Positions 23,301-35,856 of a stretch of 64,000 nucleotides of DNA are shown in pieces. Every line of letters begins with the position of its first letter. Within the stretch, counting starts at the first letter, position 1. Below the pieces are notes generated by a model. It made no database searches. It saw only the letters and a program-made list of their open reading frames with translations, and had not been told where the DNA came from. Source of the stretch: Perkinsus olseni (lineage: Eukaryota; Perkinsozoa; Perkinsida). The translations under genes and the position numbers were made by a program. The stretch spans positions 1-64,000 of the forward strand of contig JABANN010000083.1 in assembly GCA_013115125.1 (NCBI GenBank), written 5' to 3'.

Positions 23301-26018
23301 GAAAACTACTTCAATTACGTATGAACAATTTACGATGTAGCATAGCGATATGCGGTGAAGGGATACTCGCTGCTACTCGGAGGAGCATCAGTCCCACTGT
23401 GGAAGATCACTGAACGATTTGTCCGAATCAAAAACCTGTCTCAGGAAGGTTGTAGGCGATGAGATTCCAAAAACCAGCAACGACAGAGGTCAACGGCCGA
23501 CGAGGGATGAATCGTGACGATAAGTACAAGCCCTAGCGTACAGGGTCTTGATGTAATTGATGTGCTTCGGCAGATGAGGCTTCCTTCGCTCACTACTCAC
23601 CAGTGATGTAGAACCACGGAATTCGCTGTTACGAGCCGAACGAATCTAAAGTTGGACATGGCTCAACACGAAACCGTAAGATACGCCCCGCTCTCACATT
23701 CTCATCTGGATGGGCCACGTGGGACGCCCTCGACAGACGTGCGGGTATCTGACGTCAGGTAGGGGTGATAACAAGTACACGACACCATACCGCTCCATCA
23801 CCAACTCCCCCACCTGTGCCCTCTCATCCACGGCAGCACTAGGCCGGCCAGGAGTCTTCATCGGGCTGCCGACAACAGTCTTTCCCGAAGCTCCTTGCTT
23901 CTCCGGACCTGAGCGTTACAACAAGCCAATAAAATACCACACCTGCACCAAATCGTGTCCACAACAGCAGCAAGGAGAAGAGCACGATGAATGATAACAG
24001 TGCACTCGATATTGACCCTCGCTGCTGATCCCCATATCGCTCGAGAAGATGCCAAACCCCACGCTGACAACACCCGAGCAATCTCTACTGTCATACTTCC
24101 TACTGGCTACTTAGGCCTACTAAGACCGCGCTGCACTAGGGCCTATCATTGATAGTAGGGGTAGAACCATCGCGCGCTGACCCGTATCAGTCGGCATCAA
24201 CCGATTCCTGCGGCCGTCTTACCGAACATCATCACACTCCTCTTCTGTTCTCTCGGTGACACTATCCTAACATGCCTTTCTCGTGGCAGCGACGTTCCTG
24301 ACTTCAAACCGTCATCACCGCCAACGACCAGCAGGATCCCTCACCAGCCCCAGCGATCGATGATCTCACACGACCCTCCTGTACTGCTGCTGCTGCTGCC
24401 GAAGTGCCGTAATCTGCATGCATTTCTGAACAACAATTTCTGACCATCTCCCCGGTGCTCCAGACGAGTCACAACGCTCCTCAGCCACGAGGACTTCGAC
24501 GGCTCCGGACGCCGGTCTCGAACTTATTGGCAACCTATTATGCGGTCTGGCATATTGATCTCTTGGCACAATGGCAAATTGTGTCATCGTGTCTCCACTA
24601 TTCTGCCACCACTCACCCCGTACGAGAGATCTACTGTATGTCCCCCTACAGACAGCAACCGTCCGTCCCAATCTCAGACCGAGGCGAGCAGGGCTGATAA
24701 GTCCACAGCGGGAGCACTTTGGAGACTCTACCGCTGTTATAAAAGCGAACGCAATCCCCATAAAAACGATAGACACCGGTCGAGCATGGGATCATGAAGC
24801 TTCCGTGCTAGCTCGCTCTCCTCACGACGGACTTCCTGGGGTTGTTAACAAGGCCCGTCTTTGAGTACCAACTCAACCCAGGGTTCCGTATCTGAACAGT
24901 GCCGTCTGTCGAGAACAGCGGCGCAGAAAGACTTTACTTTCTGGTAAAGACCGATTTCGTGGAGCTTGGGGAAGCTGCTGGCCGGCTGCCCGCAACAGCC
25001 AAAATACCTGACCATCGACCGAAGAGAAAAAAACTCCGCTCCGCTAGGAAGATTCAAGTATCGTCATCAGAGTGCGCTCACGTAGGCTGCAGTCGAGGTG
25101 TCAAGCCGTCCACCGTCTGCCGAATAGACGACCAGTCAAGTCCTGCGGGGACTGAGTGGTGGCGGGACAGACCCAGCTGGTGGAGATGGACCCTGAGCAT
25201 GATGCTGATGATGGTGCACCTCCCGCTCGAAGACCGAATTCCGCAACTTCATCGATTATCATAGGCAAAAAACCGACTGGAGGATCGATGCCGGAACTGC
25301 TGGTTTAATAGGTGGAATGCGATTAAAGTATCGAATCTGAGTTGGTCAGAATTGGCTTCCTGACCACCCCTACTGTCACCGCGCCACAGAACTCACCGGT
25401 CGACCAGATCTCGCCTGCTTTGAACGTGCGACGGATGGGCGGTCATATCCGCGTAAGACGTCCGAAGATGTCGACTGCGATAGCGATGGTGCCTGAAGTC
25501 CGAAGAGAATCCTGAGCTCATGCGTGTAAGATACGAAACAGGTCAACTCAACGTGATTCCTACCAATCAGAATCAACGACTGGTGGATCAAGATGGAGCT
25601 CTCTCCGCATGAGGCATTCAAACTCTCAACTGCCATAAGAACATCACCATCGGCCTCCTTCCCCCAGCCGAGCCAGCGGCCACCCCAAAGCGACCCAGCT
25701 CGACCACGGCCCTCCGTCGGCGCCCTCATCAGGTTACGCCACCCGAGACATTCCTTCTTGATACCATGCACGGTACCATCAAAGGGAGATTAGAATATCG
25801 GTGGTCGAGCGTGTTCCACGACGCTTCCCCCGACCCTGTTAAAGAGAGTCGCAAAATCTGTCGAGACAAAATCTGTCTGCGTCCCAACATCACTCCGATG
25901 ATGACCGCCCCAGATTAACAACTCATCCTCCACAAACGCCCTCCAGAAAGTCGGTGCGCACTAGTCGTAGTAAACAACACAGCAGTAATGGTAATGATAC
26001 ACAGCATCGACGGAAAAA
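20361..26018. other. Unresolved region with scattered exon-like frames
   Basis: Candidate minus-strand exons are 22,011-21,540 (LRKGSFNTLCGSEEFSLCDE, then an intron carrying a GTT/GGT repeat, then SLSQPNLASLTPYSRWAGKL), 22,330-22,210 (LRAHELVEVDGRIYAFQGGR, kelch-like), 24,600-24,370 and 25,750-25,560. A plus-strand frame at 20,680-21,180 is also open. No two could be joined convincingly. They may be 5' exons of the dynein-tail gene or one or two separate genes. Microsatellites sit at about 21,880-21,900 and 24,385. Confidence 0.3.
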
Positions 26019-29000
26019 TCACGACGGCAAGGGCAACGATGATGATGTTATACACGACGGAGTCCCTTCCTCCACCCTATACGGTTTCTCGGCCACCAGA
26101 CTTCTCCGCTGACCCCTGTCGTTTCTCAACGACACTCGACTCTCATACAACCCCGGCTCAGCCTCGCCGTTCCCCAACGGCATCTCGAATTCCCCATTCA
26201 TCATCATATTGGGTTCCGACGCAACTGGGCGTAGAGGCAGGTCAACTCCTCCCCTCCCCTTTCGACGATGAGCCACGGGATTTGTCAAAAACGAGCCTTC
26301 AAAATCATACAAATCGGATGCAACCTTCCGTCGTCTGAAGCTGGTCGTCGGTCCGTCATCGCCGTCTACTGAGTTCTCGGCAGCTTCCGCGCGCCACTCG
26401 GCATCCCTCTTAGCCCGGGAATCCTCATAGACCGCCAATCGAGTCTCCTGCACGCCCGGCACCACCAGCTCCTCATGCTCAACTCTGCCACTCGACCGTC
26501 CAGTATCTCGTGTAACGGCACCTGAGTTCAGCAAGCTTCGACCTTGGATACTCTCGCCGGCAGAGCTACACTCATCAATTGACATCAGCTTAGCGGAGGC
26601 CGATCGCGTCGGTTTGGATGGATTATGGCGAGGAGCCGCTCGACGATACTGCCCAATATCCGACCTCTTCACCACACCTGCGATACAATAATCTGTCCCT
26701 ATACCACTCCTCCGCGAACCTTACCCAAACCGTAGAATGCCACCTTCATAAGCCTGTTATGGTCCACGAACTTCGCCGTCATTTTCTTATGGTCCTGCAT
26801 GATCTCCTCAAAACTCATCGAGTCAATCTCGTTCTCGAAAATCTTGAAAATCGCAACCCCTACTCGGAAGAGGACCTTCCAGCCTTCCGTCTGGCAAAAC
26901 GTTCGTCACAGATACCGATAAAACGGTGAGCGAAAAATTCCGAGAAAGCCGTGCTTCTCACCATTATCGGATCCCATATCCGCAATACCGTGTCGAACGA
27001 AAAAACAGTCGAATAAGCTGTTTGGAACCATTCAACGCCTGGGAGAAAATCTTTGCGCTGCGCAAATCTTCGAGTATCTTACAAATCCAGGACATATCCT
27101 GTATTCCACACTCCTCCAAATGGCGATGAGCATTCGAAGCCTTTCGACCCGACAAGCAGTCGAACGCGTACCTGAAGGGGACCCTCCGAGACCCTTCATC
27201 ATACCGCCACCCCCGATAACGACCATGCACGATGCTATCGCTAATTTCAATACAGATTCCTAAAGATACGGCAGGGACACGCTCCGCACCGCAAAGTTTT
27301 TTTGAACGCTAACACGAACAACTCTCTGCACTAAGGAAGCATCACCAAAAGCCAATAAACCTCGGCGAGACCGGTCGATCTTCCGGATTTCTGAACACAG
27401 ACCGACTGTACCAAAACTTACATATCCGTGAGGAGAGCAACCATCCCCGGCTGGTAGTAACCGCTGTTGTGGAGACCTCGATCCGAAGTGATGAATTGGG
27501 AGAGGAACCAGAACGATACTGAAAAGAAGTGAAGTCCGTCAAGAGTTGTGGAAATGAGAGATTGCAAGTTTTTCCTCATATTTTCGCGATTTCGGTTATT
27601 TTTCGGCCAGTGCATCCGAACGACTCTACATCCCACACCGTACTGTCCATCATACCAAATTTCTAAGATTGACCAACCCGCATGGGGCGTATCTTTCATC
27701 CCTATCATAGCCCCTCTCAACCTCCATTACATTCCTCCTTCTCCCCATTGGGATCTTCCCCCGTCACCGCGCCATCAAATACGACCATCATCATCGTCGC
27801 CGCTATGAAGTTCATCCCTTGACAGTATCCTACGTCCGGATGAAACGCAGCGAACGCCCACAGAATCTGCAGGAAAAGCACTGTACTTCAAAATCGATCG
27901 CGTGATCGATTTACTCCCAATTACATTCCGCAATCTCTCCACAACAACATCTTCCTGGAATGCCGGGTGATGCGGAAAAGTACGTCGTAAGTCGACCTCA
28001 ATGACCTTGCCAATCTTAGCCGGAAGATCTTTCCTTAGAAGTGTCTCATAGAAATCACGTTCATGCCGAGATCGAACGGCTTCCACCTATGAAGCACACC
28101 GCAAACAGCGTACGAGTCCATCCAAGAGAGGTCTACTATCAATACCTGGATCCTTTCTCAGACTACAACCCACCACCACCACCACTGGGGTACACCGAGG
28201 TTGAGAGGGGATGAACCCGACCGGCAAACAAATGCATTTCCGCACAGATGAACGGCCACAATCCGCCACGCGTTTCCAACACTTCGCAAAGATAACAATC
28301 CGCACCAACTCGTTATACAAATTACGATAACTGTTTCCCACTAATTATCCACAAAACAGTCTCACTACATGAACCCGTCCTGCCTGTATTCCCTCCGAGG
28401 TTTCAACTGAGCAGTCAATAGAAACAACACTGCAGGCCGGTCAGGCAGGTCGTTGCATATATCAATGACTCGGGACCGGCCACTAGAGGGTATCCCAAAA
28501 ATTCTCATCAATTTCGGAACCAACTTTCTCGCAAGTTTTTCGGGATTTGATCATGACGTCTTAACGGTAGTTCGGAAGATGCTTAGAAATCGGTCGGTCA
28601 AGTTTCCTTCCCTTATCCGCCGTGAGCTCTCCACAGCGGCTCGCGACGCAAAATTTTTCCCAGCCTTCCTATATTGAATTGAGTTGTTATGGAACACCCC
28701 TCCCTGCTGCGCTACGAAAACTCTTCTTCCCTGAAGTTCCCTCCTTCCCTTATCACCTCCAATCTGTACTCCCACACCTCAACGCGATGCCGGTCGGGGA
28801 AGCCCTTCCGACCAAACTCCTTCAACTCCTCTGGAGGAATATCCTCAACTCTTCCATACCTGCACGCATGCGCAGGTGACATATCTTAAATTCTGTATAC
28901 TGCCAGCTCCGACCTCTTCAACGCCTTTTCAAACCGCGCCTCTCTTCGGGCTCTCTTGGCCGCAAAGAAATTCCTGAAAACGACCAACAGCTTAGCAGAT

Positions 29001-29140
29001 TCGCGAATACCTCCGCCACCACCAGACAGAAAAGACTTGGTGTTTAGCCTGAAACCAATCTCCTCTGCTCCGAAAGATTCCGGAGTATGGCCAAATAACA
29101 GCAACGCCACTGAAGCCGGCCGATAGCAAATTTTGCACAT
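26019..29140 (-). CDS. TBC-domain Rab GTPase-activating protein, about 10 exons
   Basis: Exons placed: 29,140-28,914; 28,859-28,716; (unresolved gap); 28,086-27,925; 27,866-27,731; 27,518-27,422; (gap); about 27,160-27,083; 27,038-26,962; 26,890-26,725; 26,677-26,019. Introns whose ends are fixed are 44-58 bp, except a 212-bp one, and phases agree. TBC landmarks come in order: LKEFGRKGFPDRHRVEVW, IEVDLRRTFPHHPAF, then ILWAFAAFHPDVGYCQGMNF (catalytic Gln of YCQG), EELSFWFLSQFIT, GYYQPGMVALLTD, HLEECGIQD, WFQTAYSTVFSFDTVLRIWD, EGWKVLFRVGVAIF and FEEIMQDH. The Arg-finger position IxxDxxR is present as IEVDLRR, so catalysis is plausible. A 219-residue disordered tail ends at 26,019. The target Rab is unknown. 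Confidence 0.85.
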
Positions 29141-29433
29141 TCAAATTTGTTTAAAATTTTCTCTCTCGTTTTTACTCCGCTATCCACAGGTCACAACCGT
29201 CCGTATAACGAACAGTCGCGGGTCGAGCATCGAACCCGTCCAGCCAGCAACGGAGCCCGGCCTAGGGCCATCGAGTGCCGTACATCATTTGAAGTAGATG
29301 TACAATAGGGAACACACCCATCAACGCACAAGACACAGAATTCGTTAATCTGATCACATTCACCGAAACAAAACCGTGCAACCTAGCATGGCAAACCTCC
29401 ACCCAGAGGCATCACTGTCCACCCTCCCCCATA

Positions 29434-29911
29434 CTACCGCTCATAATCGTTCAATCGGGCAGCCATCTGATCGTCGTACTGGAAGCCCCAACGATCCTTA
29501 TTATCAAGCTCAGCCGCGCGGACTATATCCGATACCTGGACAACCGGTTCGTATCCGCTGGCGTTCACACTGACTGGAATGCATGGAGCCAGACATGAGA
29601 ACATGGACAAGTTGAATTAGTGTGACAAAAACAAACTGAAAAACCGAGGAGATTTCTTCCCTCGGAAGAACTACTGCTGCTGTCATCTTCGAGAACACGA
29701 CTCCCGTAAATTATAAAAAAAACAACTCTGAAAATGACACATAGAATTACATACTTTGCTGCTTCGGTCCGGATTGCTCCACCGGCCGCCCTCTGTCGCC
29801 TTCGAGAACGTTGAAACTTTCGATGGCTTCCAAATCTTGCATTTCCCTAACGCACAACCGCCCATCGGGCGCCACAATCCACGACGCCCCCTCCCGACGC
29901 GCTTTCACCAT
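29434..29911 (-). CDS. Small unknown protein, 3 exons
   Basis: ATG at 29,911 lies 3 nt after an acceptor-like TTCTCCAG and only 79 nt after the TAG of the TPR gene. Exon 1 is 29,911-29,755 (ARREGASWIVAPDGRLCVRE, then DLEAIESFNVLEG), exon 2 starts at 29,686 with a Ser run (SSSSSEGRNLLGF), and exon 3 is 29,573-29,434, ending DRWGFQYDDQMAARLNDYER before TAG. Junctions are in phase. The strong coding character of the last exon is the best evidence. I do not recognise the family. The tiny gap to the upstream gene suggests either trans-splicing or that it is really the TPR gene's 3' part, but the TPR stop codon and frames argue against the latter. Confidence 0.6.
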
Positions 29912-29990
29912 TCACTGGAGAATCTTTGAGCCATCCCCGCCAAAAAGCCAAACCGTCCTCCCTCCAGTCCGTAAAGAGATCCCCTCCCAA

Positions 29991-32004
29991 CTACCTCTCA
30001 ATCTCGTCCGCCTGCTCAGTCTTTGCGAGTTTCCTCAGCGCCTCACTATACATACCCAAGGCCTTGATCGTCTCCGGATGGTTCCTTCCCAAGGCTTCAG
30101 TCTGTATCGCCACACATGTCCTGATACCCATAAAAATATCCCGCCTCATCCTCACCCGATCGCTTCCACGCAAACCATTACGTTGCTCTAAGCACTTCAG
30201 AGACGACAGCGTGATCGATATCGTCACATACAGCGTACGCATGCTCACAGTTATATCCGTCTCTGTGGCCTCTTGTTGCGTCCACAGTGCGGGAACGGCA
30301 AGCGACTCACACAACATTGGTGAAGGGCATTGACCTCCTAGAAGCCCCCATCCGACTAGTACGGACACGCCGGAATCTTCCCTCCACTCGCTCGAGCATG
30401 GGTGCGTAAAGCACGCAAGTGATACGAGGCGGCCGCCCACACTCACAAGATTCTTAGAGCGTAAAAACTGGTACAAATTCAACTGAAACTTCCTCACCGT
30501 ATGATCCATCCTCAAACACTTCCTCATCCCCCCCTACTACCTCAAACTCCTCTCAGCTTCTTCCATCTTGTCCGCCATCACTTGAGTCCGGCCCAGTTGA
30601 AGATACGCAACAGCAGTATTGGGATGGACGTGGCCGAGCACCCGCTCTAGCCCATAGAACAATTCCCCCAAATCATCCGACCTCACTACACTACCAGCAT
30701 GATCGACACATTTCTTAAAAAGATTCTCTCCCTCCTCAAGTTTCTCGCCGCCTTGTGCCGCTACCGCGGAAGCCAACACCTGACGCGAAATCTCACGACA
30801 CACCAACGCCCCTCAGAACCCATCAAAGTGCGAGCCCAAAAATTCAACTCACGCGCAGATATCAGATTAATAAACACTTTCGACACATGATTGGCCCTTC
30901 CCAGGATATGCCCCTCTGTACGAAGGAGTATAATCTTACGTTCTACACGCTTTACGGCTGCACATGATACAGAATTTACGCACATAGTGATCCGAGGTCC
31001 AAGAAAGATTAACCATGAAGTTCTTTTGCCCTTGCTGGATGATTGCTCTCCCCATCCACACCACCAACCTCACATTCAAAGATATCCCGAAAACTGAGGA
31101 GTCCTCGCCGAACAGTTCCTTTCGGATATTCGCACATCTCCTCAACTTCACCTCGGCCGCCGCTAATTTACCTTCTTTCTCGAGTACCTGATTACGGGCC
31201 GTAATCATGTCGTTATTTACGACCGAATCGAATAACCACCGATGGTAAAAAAATTTGAAAATATATAAACTAAATTTAAACTTGGTTAATTTTTTATTCA
31301 GAATGAAGTACAAACGGAAACCCGCCTATTCAGCAGCGTCCCCGAGAACGTAAAGAAGTCGAAAAATACATGAAAATAAACGATACTTCAACAGAAATCC
31401 AAACTCACACAAAATCGCTCGGCGATTCTGTTGAATAACCATATGAGAGGCTTCCAGATGACTACTCAGCACGATTCATTAATCATCATTTCAGTGAACG
31501 ACCTACGGGTGGGCCCGGCCTTCAATCGGCCCGGCCCCTCTCTTCAAACCACTAAAATTACAATAACTTAATAATTAACTCAACAACTAACAAACCGCTA
31601 CGAACTAGAATCACGCAAGCATCTCAGTCCGGGTAAGGGTTTTCTATAGTCTTTTGAAGCGCTACTTCGATACACCATCATCGAACTTACTACGAATGAA
31701 AGTCTCGTACTGCACTTCCTTTACAGGCCCTCACACGTAGTCGCGAATGAATGAAAACAAAGGGAATTAGAAGAAGGCCAGAATAGAGTGAATTAACAGG
31801 CAGAAGTCTCTGGAACTGTTGGTCGAAGAATGGTATTGTTCTAAGCAGCCCTCCCGGTACCATTATTATTACTATTCCCAGCATCATCAGGCACTGTGCT
31901 GTCTCCGCGTGCTTCGGTCCGTAGCTTTCCTCTGCTACTGCCAATGCCTCACTCAGTGTACTCTCGGCCTCCGCGAGTTGGTTGTTATTGATACATCTCA
32001 GCGC
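29991..32004 (-). CDS. Kinesin-light-chain-like TPR protein, 5' end not found
   Basis: Four exons join cleanly: 32,004-31,873, 31,187-31,074, 30,779-30,541 and 30,120-29,991 (TAG). Each carries one or two TPR units of the kinesin-light-chain/NPHP3 style (about 40 residues with an xxxxGxxHPxT loop): LAEAESTLSEALAVAEESYG then KHAETAQCLMMLG; LAAAEVKLRRCANIRKELFG; HVHPNTAVAYLQLGRTQVM; CVAIQTEALGRNHPETIKAL. These repeats make protein-binding scaffolds. The first intron, about 685 bp, is AT-rich and much longer than the others. More TPR exons should lie upstream of 32,004 after an acceptor TCTGTAG, but none was resolved. Confidence 0.75.
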
Positions 32005-32179
32005 CTACAGAGCAAGCCTCAGTGTCACGGTAATCATAAAACGACGCAGCTGACTCCCCTCCTGTCAGAGGAAATAAGGAGGAGTCTTGTCGACTCTAGA
32101 ACCGATTTTTCCGTGTAAGAATGAATTCTCAGGCTTAAATTCATCCGTGAAAGGAGTGGTACATAGAAGGCGACTCTGG

Positions 32180-32870
32180 CATTGATTTCAACGCGTAAAA
32201 TACGGAATCGACTCTGAGTTTCAAATCTTGGTTTATTCAACAGCCCCCGAGTATCATTCAATAATCATGATTCGACCCAGCTCCTGATTTTGCTGTGAAG
32301 GGAGGCCACAAATAATACTAGTATACTGAGTAACAACCGTTTTACGTGCCTCTCTGTTCTTCATAGCTTTACGATAAAACTGGTGCTGGTCTAAGAGCCA
32401 ATGCTACTGCCTCCGAGATGTCTAACCCCATACCCGTGTATAAAGCTCCTCGTTGTCTCCGCGCATCGGTAATTACTTCAACAACAAGGAGGAAGGCCGT
32501 GAAAAACACAAAGCCATGAAAATGCATTTTGCACGAAATCCTTTTTTCCGAAGAGAATTGCGTTGTTGTCGTCTATTGCGACCACGTCGGTCGAATCCCG
32601 AACCCCCTTTTAATAAAGCAATTCTGAAACTCACCGCGTGTTCAGTAGGTCTCGCCCGAGTTTCAAGAACGCCCCCAGGTTCGTATTTTACACGTTAAAT
32701 TCCATCCTGAGAGCGCTTCTGCAACCCAGGAGAGGCATTCCATCGAACCCCCCCCCTCAGATGCGATTCTGGAGTTCATTTTCACTCGCAAAATATGTGG
32801 TTCCAGAATCTATTTGAGTTTCAGAATTGGTTCATTAAACGCCCCCGTACCATTTAATAGGAGCTGTGGG
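32180..32870. repeat. Short dispersed repeat with an inverted pair
   Basis: Three related modules read GAGTTTCA-AATTGGTT-ATTAAA-CGCCCCC: about 32,213-32,262, 32,656-32,675 (partial) and 32,812-32,862. A reverse-complement copy lies at about 32,598-32,635. The last two are an inverted pair roughly 180 bp apart with arms of about 36 bp, a MITE-like or hairpin arrangement. The surrounding 32,005-33,359 contains no gene that I can support. Confidence 0.5.
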
Positions 32871-33359
32871 GTCGTCGAGTAGCGGCGGAAGAAGGCTCGA
32901 ACTTCGAGGACATCCCTAGATGAATTTTTCGTCTCACCTTGTTTACCCGTCAGCTGCTCACCTAGACGATGTAAGTGATTGAGTTTTTCTGACGGGAATC
33001 TTATCACCACTCAAAGCTAAGACAGGTTAACCTCAAGATACGTGCCGGTTTATTGTGGGATGACTATTATAAAAGGGAACATCATCCATTTACAACGTAT
33101 AATTGGTACCAACTTTTTCGCATCTCGTGGCCCTTCGAACGGCAGTTACCACCTGGGTGGTGTGAACAGGTACTGCATTTTCATTTTCTTTTGAGGTGAG
33201 TAAGAACCGAATACATGAAAGCTCTCCTTTCGGCGACTTCCACCTCCACCAGCGTTCTTCGAGCTAAGGTCCGCTAGAGATCCTCAACCCGTAGTTGAGC
33301 GCAAGTGATGCTTCGGGATGATGACAGTTCTAGTATGTCAGTTTTCTTCCCGTTTTTAC

Positions 33360-33809
33360 ATGCCTCCCCGTTCTCGGAAGAACACCCCTAAGGCAGCCCC
33401 CTCACAACCGTCGGCCAAAACGACTTCGAGAAGGCGGGCCAATAGCGTCACTAGAGGCTCCCGAAAACGCGACGTGGAACCGGTCGAGGAGCCTAAGAAG
33501 GAAGTCCCTAACGCTTCAACGAAGCTCGAAGACACGCAGCTTGGGTGGCTCGGGAGAATCATGTTGCTCGTGGCTTTGGTCGGCTTTTGGGCCTTCCTGA
33601 GGGAGAATATGATACCGATGCGGTACCGCTTGCCGAGGACTATCAGAGGCGTCAAGGAGACCACTACCACACCATGCCGAAGTGAATACGATACTCACGT
33701 GAGTGGACGGTCGGAAGAGGAGACTTCCGAGGCGTACTGGGAGTTTTTTTCAGTAGTAGTAATGGTAGTAGTGGCACTGGTCTGTATCGAAAATTCTGTC
33801 CATGCTTGA
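33360..33809 (+). CDS. Small basic single-pass membrane protein
   Basis: The likely start is ATG 33,360 (MPPRSRKNTPKAAPSQ), preceded by a T/C-rich tract. About 60 basic Lys/Arg/Ser residues precede one predicted membrane helix (about residues 62-78, GRIMLLVALVGFWAFL), then a charged stretch. A strong donor, GTGAGT at 33,700, with a TTTTTTTCAG acceptor at 33,755 would splice the frame straight onto TAG, giving a 113-aa protein. Without splicing the frame runs to 33,809 and gains a second hydrophobic end. No family is recognised. It stands alone between the TPR and kinase genes. Confidence 0.45.
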   Translation: MPPRSRKNTPKAAPSQPSAKTTSRRRANSVTRGSRKRDVEPVEEPKKEVPNASTKLEDTQLGWLGRIMLLVALVGFWAFLRENMIPMRYRLPRTIRGVKETTTTPCRSEYDTHVSGRSEEETSEAYWEFFSVVVMVVVALVCIENSVHA

Positions 33810-34289
33810 ACGTTCGCTTCATTGGGTTGGGACTTCAGCCGCGGTGTGAAAAGTGCAAAGTTTGCGCTGCAATTTTTCTTTAAATAAACAGTATTCACAC
33901 TCACAACCCACGAGAAGGAATTATTACCAAGGCATCATGTCTCTGGTATCGTCTGCCCTTCATCGTCTGTTCCTCTCATAAAGTTTATTCACTTCGCATC
34001 AAATCCGCGTTATTCATCTCCTTTACGAGAAACTGTCGTTTTCCCTGAGTTACGCGCGCGAAATGCAACGTTGTATGATCGAGGAACTTTCCTCGAATCA
34101 AAACGCAGACAACAACAACAATACATAGTTGACGGGAAAAGTGGGAAATTTGGTACGTGTTTTTAACGATTTGTCGTCTGCTTGTTACGAGCTGTTTTTA
34201 GAGTACTGTGGTGTCTACTAATCGTTATTGCTATAACCATCTCTGATTTTGTTTATCGTACTGTCTCAAATGCATTCGCCCTTCAGTAG

Positions 34290-35095
34290 TATACTTCAAT
34301 CCTTCAGGAGCTCCAATCCTGGGTCGACGCCCATCTCGCGCCAGCCCGCCAGTACAGGTCCGCTCACCCAGTGAACGGCAAGAAGCCCGAGATGATTCTA
34401 CTACTAGGGGGCCCTGGTGCAGGAAAAGGTAGGCAAACCAATCTCGCTGCTGTTCATCATCCCGATGAGGTACGCTCCTCCGAAAGTGGCAAGAAGGTGG
34501 CGGTCCTCGAGAAGCTTTCACTCTGATCGGCCTGGATGAGTTCTTAGAATTCGTCCCGGAGTTTCACCAGTCGGCTAATGACAAGTATTTCGTCTATGAA
34601 GACGCTGCCAGCACTGAGTGCTACAAACCCGCGATAAAAGCAGCGAAAATGGCCAACAGCGCAGCGGTAGGAGAGGGCCTGAATGTGATCTACGAGGATA
34701 CTGGGAAGGACATTACTAGGCTTGTCGAGCGTGTTATCCCTCCCTATAAAAAAGCTGGCTACCGCATTACGATCGTGCTGGTCCACAATGAACCCGACAT
34801 CGCCATTCAGCGAGCCTTCATGCGTTTCCTGGGCGATGGTCGTCTCGCTGACGAAGATTATGTGAAGAAGTCTTTCCGAAATGTGGATGACAATTACTAT
34901 CTGGTACGTAACATGCCCACCATTGACGAGGCCGTCTACTGTGACAACACCTGCCGTTTCGGGAGACCCTTCATCAGCCATACTGCTGCTGGATCGGTCC
35001 CTGAGCATTGTCTGAGATGTAAGCCCGATGGAGGAGAGTCGAGAGCTGTCAAGCTACTCGAACCACTCTTGCGAATTACTGACCGTTTGCCTTGA
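34290..35095 (+). CDS. Zeta-toxin-like P-loop kinase, at least 2 exons
   Basis: Exon 34,290-34,429 ends in the Walker A motif (ILLLGGPGAGK) and joins 34,494-35,095 through a 64-bp intron, phase 1. Then follow LIGLDEFLEFVPEF (the Asp-Glu after the P-loop, as in zeta-type kinases), a helix ending AIKAAKMAN, NVIYEDTGKD, and a VLVHNEP segment with a downstream Arg-rich FMRFLGDGRLAD. This matches the order in the zeta-toxin/UDP-N-acetylglucosamine kinase-like superfamily. In eukaryotes such domains are mostly of unknown function, and no antitoxin-like neighbour is visible. The residue after Walker Lys is Glu or Gly rather than Ser/Thr, depending on the acceptor. The frame is open at its 5' end at an acceptor CTTCAGTAG, so an upstream exon is expected. 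Confidence 0.6.
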
Positions 35096-35856
35096 GAATT
35101 CCTAATGCCGAGTTTAGTACTGGTCCGACGGGGAAGCTCCCTTTTTTTATGACCTAATTCCACCACACGACGTTGGCTGGATTCGATCGGCTGGGCTTCA
35201 GAATGGCGGGTTCGCGCGTTCGCAAGGAGGCTCTGTTGTTTTTGGTATGCAGAGTGTGCTTGCTCACTCACAGACTTCAACGCCTACGACGTCTATCCCT
35301 ATTTCCTGCAGTCGCACGAAGCTCCCTCGATGTGCATTTCGGCTGAACTGCCAACTGTTTCGGCGGCCTCACGCTTCGTAGCGCATGGTTTTTTTTAACC
35401 GGGAGGCAGAGTGCAAGTGCATTTCCCCCACGGACTCATCACCTGTGGCGTTCTGGCGGATAAGTCAGCCGTCGCGCCGACTAATAAGCGTGCTGACCGA
35501 ACGCAAGAACCTCCGGAGGTGTAATGGTAACGTTGGTATAATAATGATGATATCATTGGACACAATGTAATGGTATTAAACAATCAATTGAAAGTGAACA
35601 GGTCGGCTGACATGAATGATACATCACCCTTGAAGTCCCTCCTCGGAGATCGATCATGGTCTTCTCGAGCTCGTCGTGAATCTACCATGGGTCGACCTAA
35701 GATTCCCCAACAAATGCCCACACTCACGTCTAGATTCTGTTGCCCGCTGAGCCTCCGCGGTTCGGTACACATTTGGCAGATTCGGTGCTCGGTGTTTCAT
35801 AGTCAGCAATGACGACCCCCAAACCTAGCACGAAGGCAGTGGTCGCGCAGCATGGG
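35096..35856. other. Convergent intergenic gap
   Basis: This lies between the 3' ends of the kinase (+) and PIG-Q (-). Only short frames on both strands; no repeat or RNA signal that I can support. Confidence 0.5.

Noticed and set aside
22936-23340. Plus-strand frame with a hydrophobic Val run
   Set aside because: The run comes from a GTT/GTC-type low-complexity stretch, and no start, splice or family evidence supports it.
29434-29993. The small gene at 29.4-29.9 kb as the 3' end of the TPR gene
   Set aside because: No acceptor puts the TPR frame into the downstream frame; the TPR ends with its own TAG and the next gene has its own ATG after an acceptor-like site.
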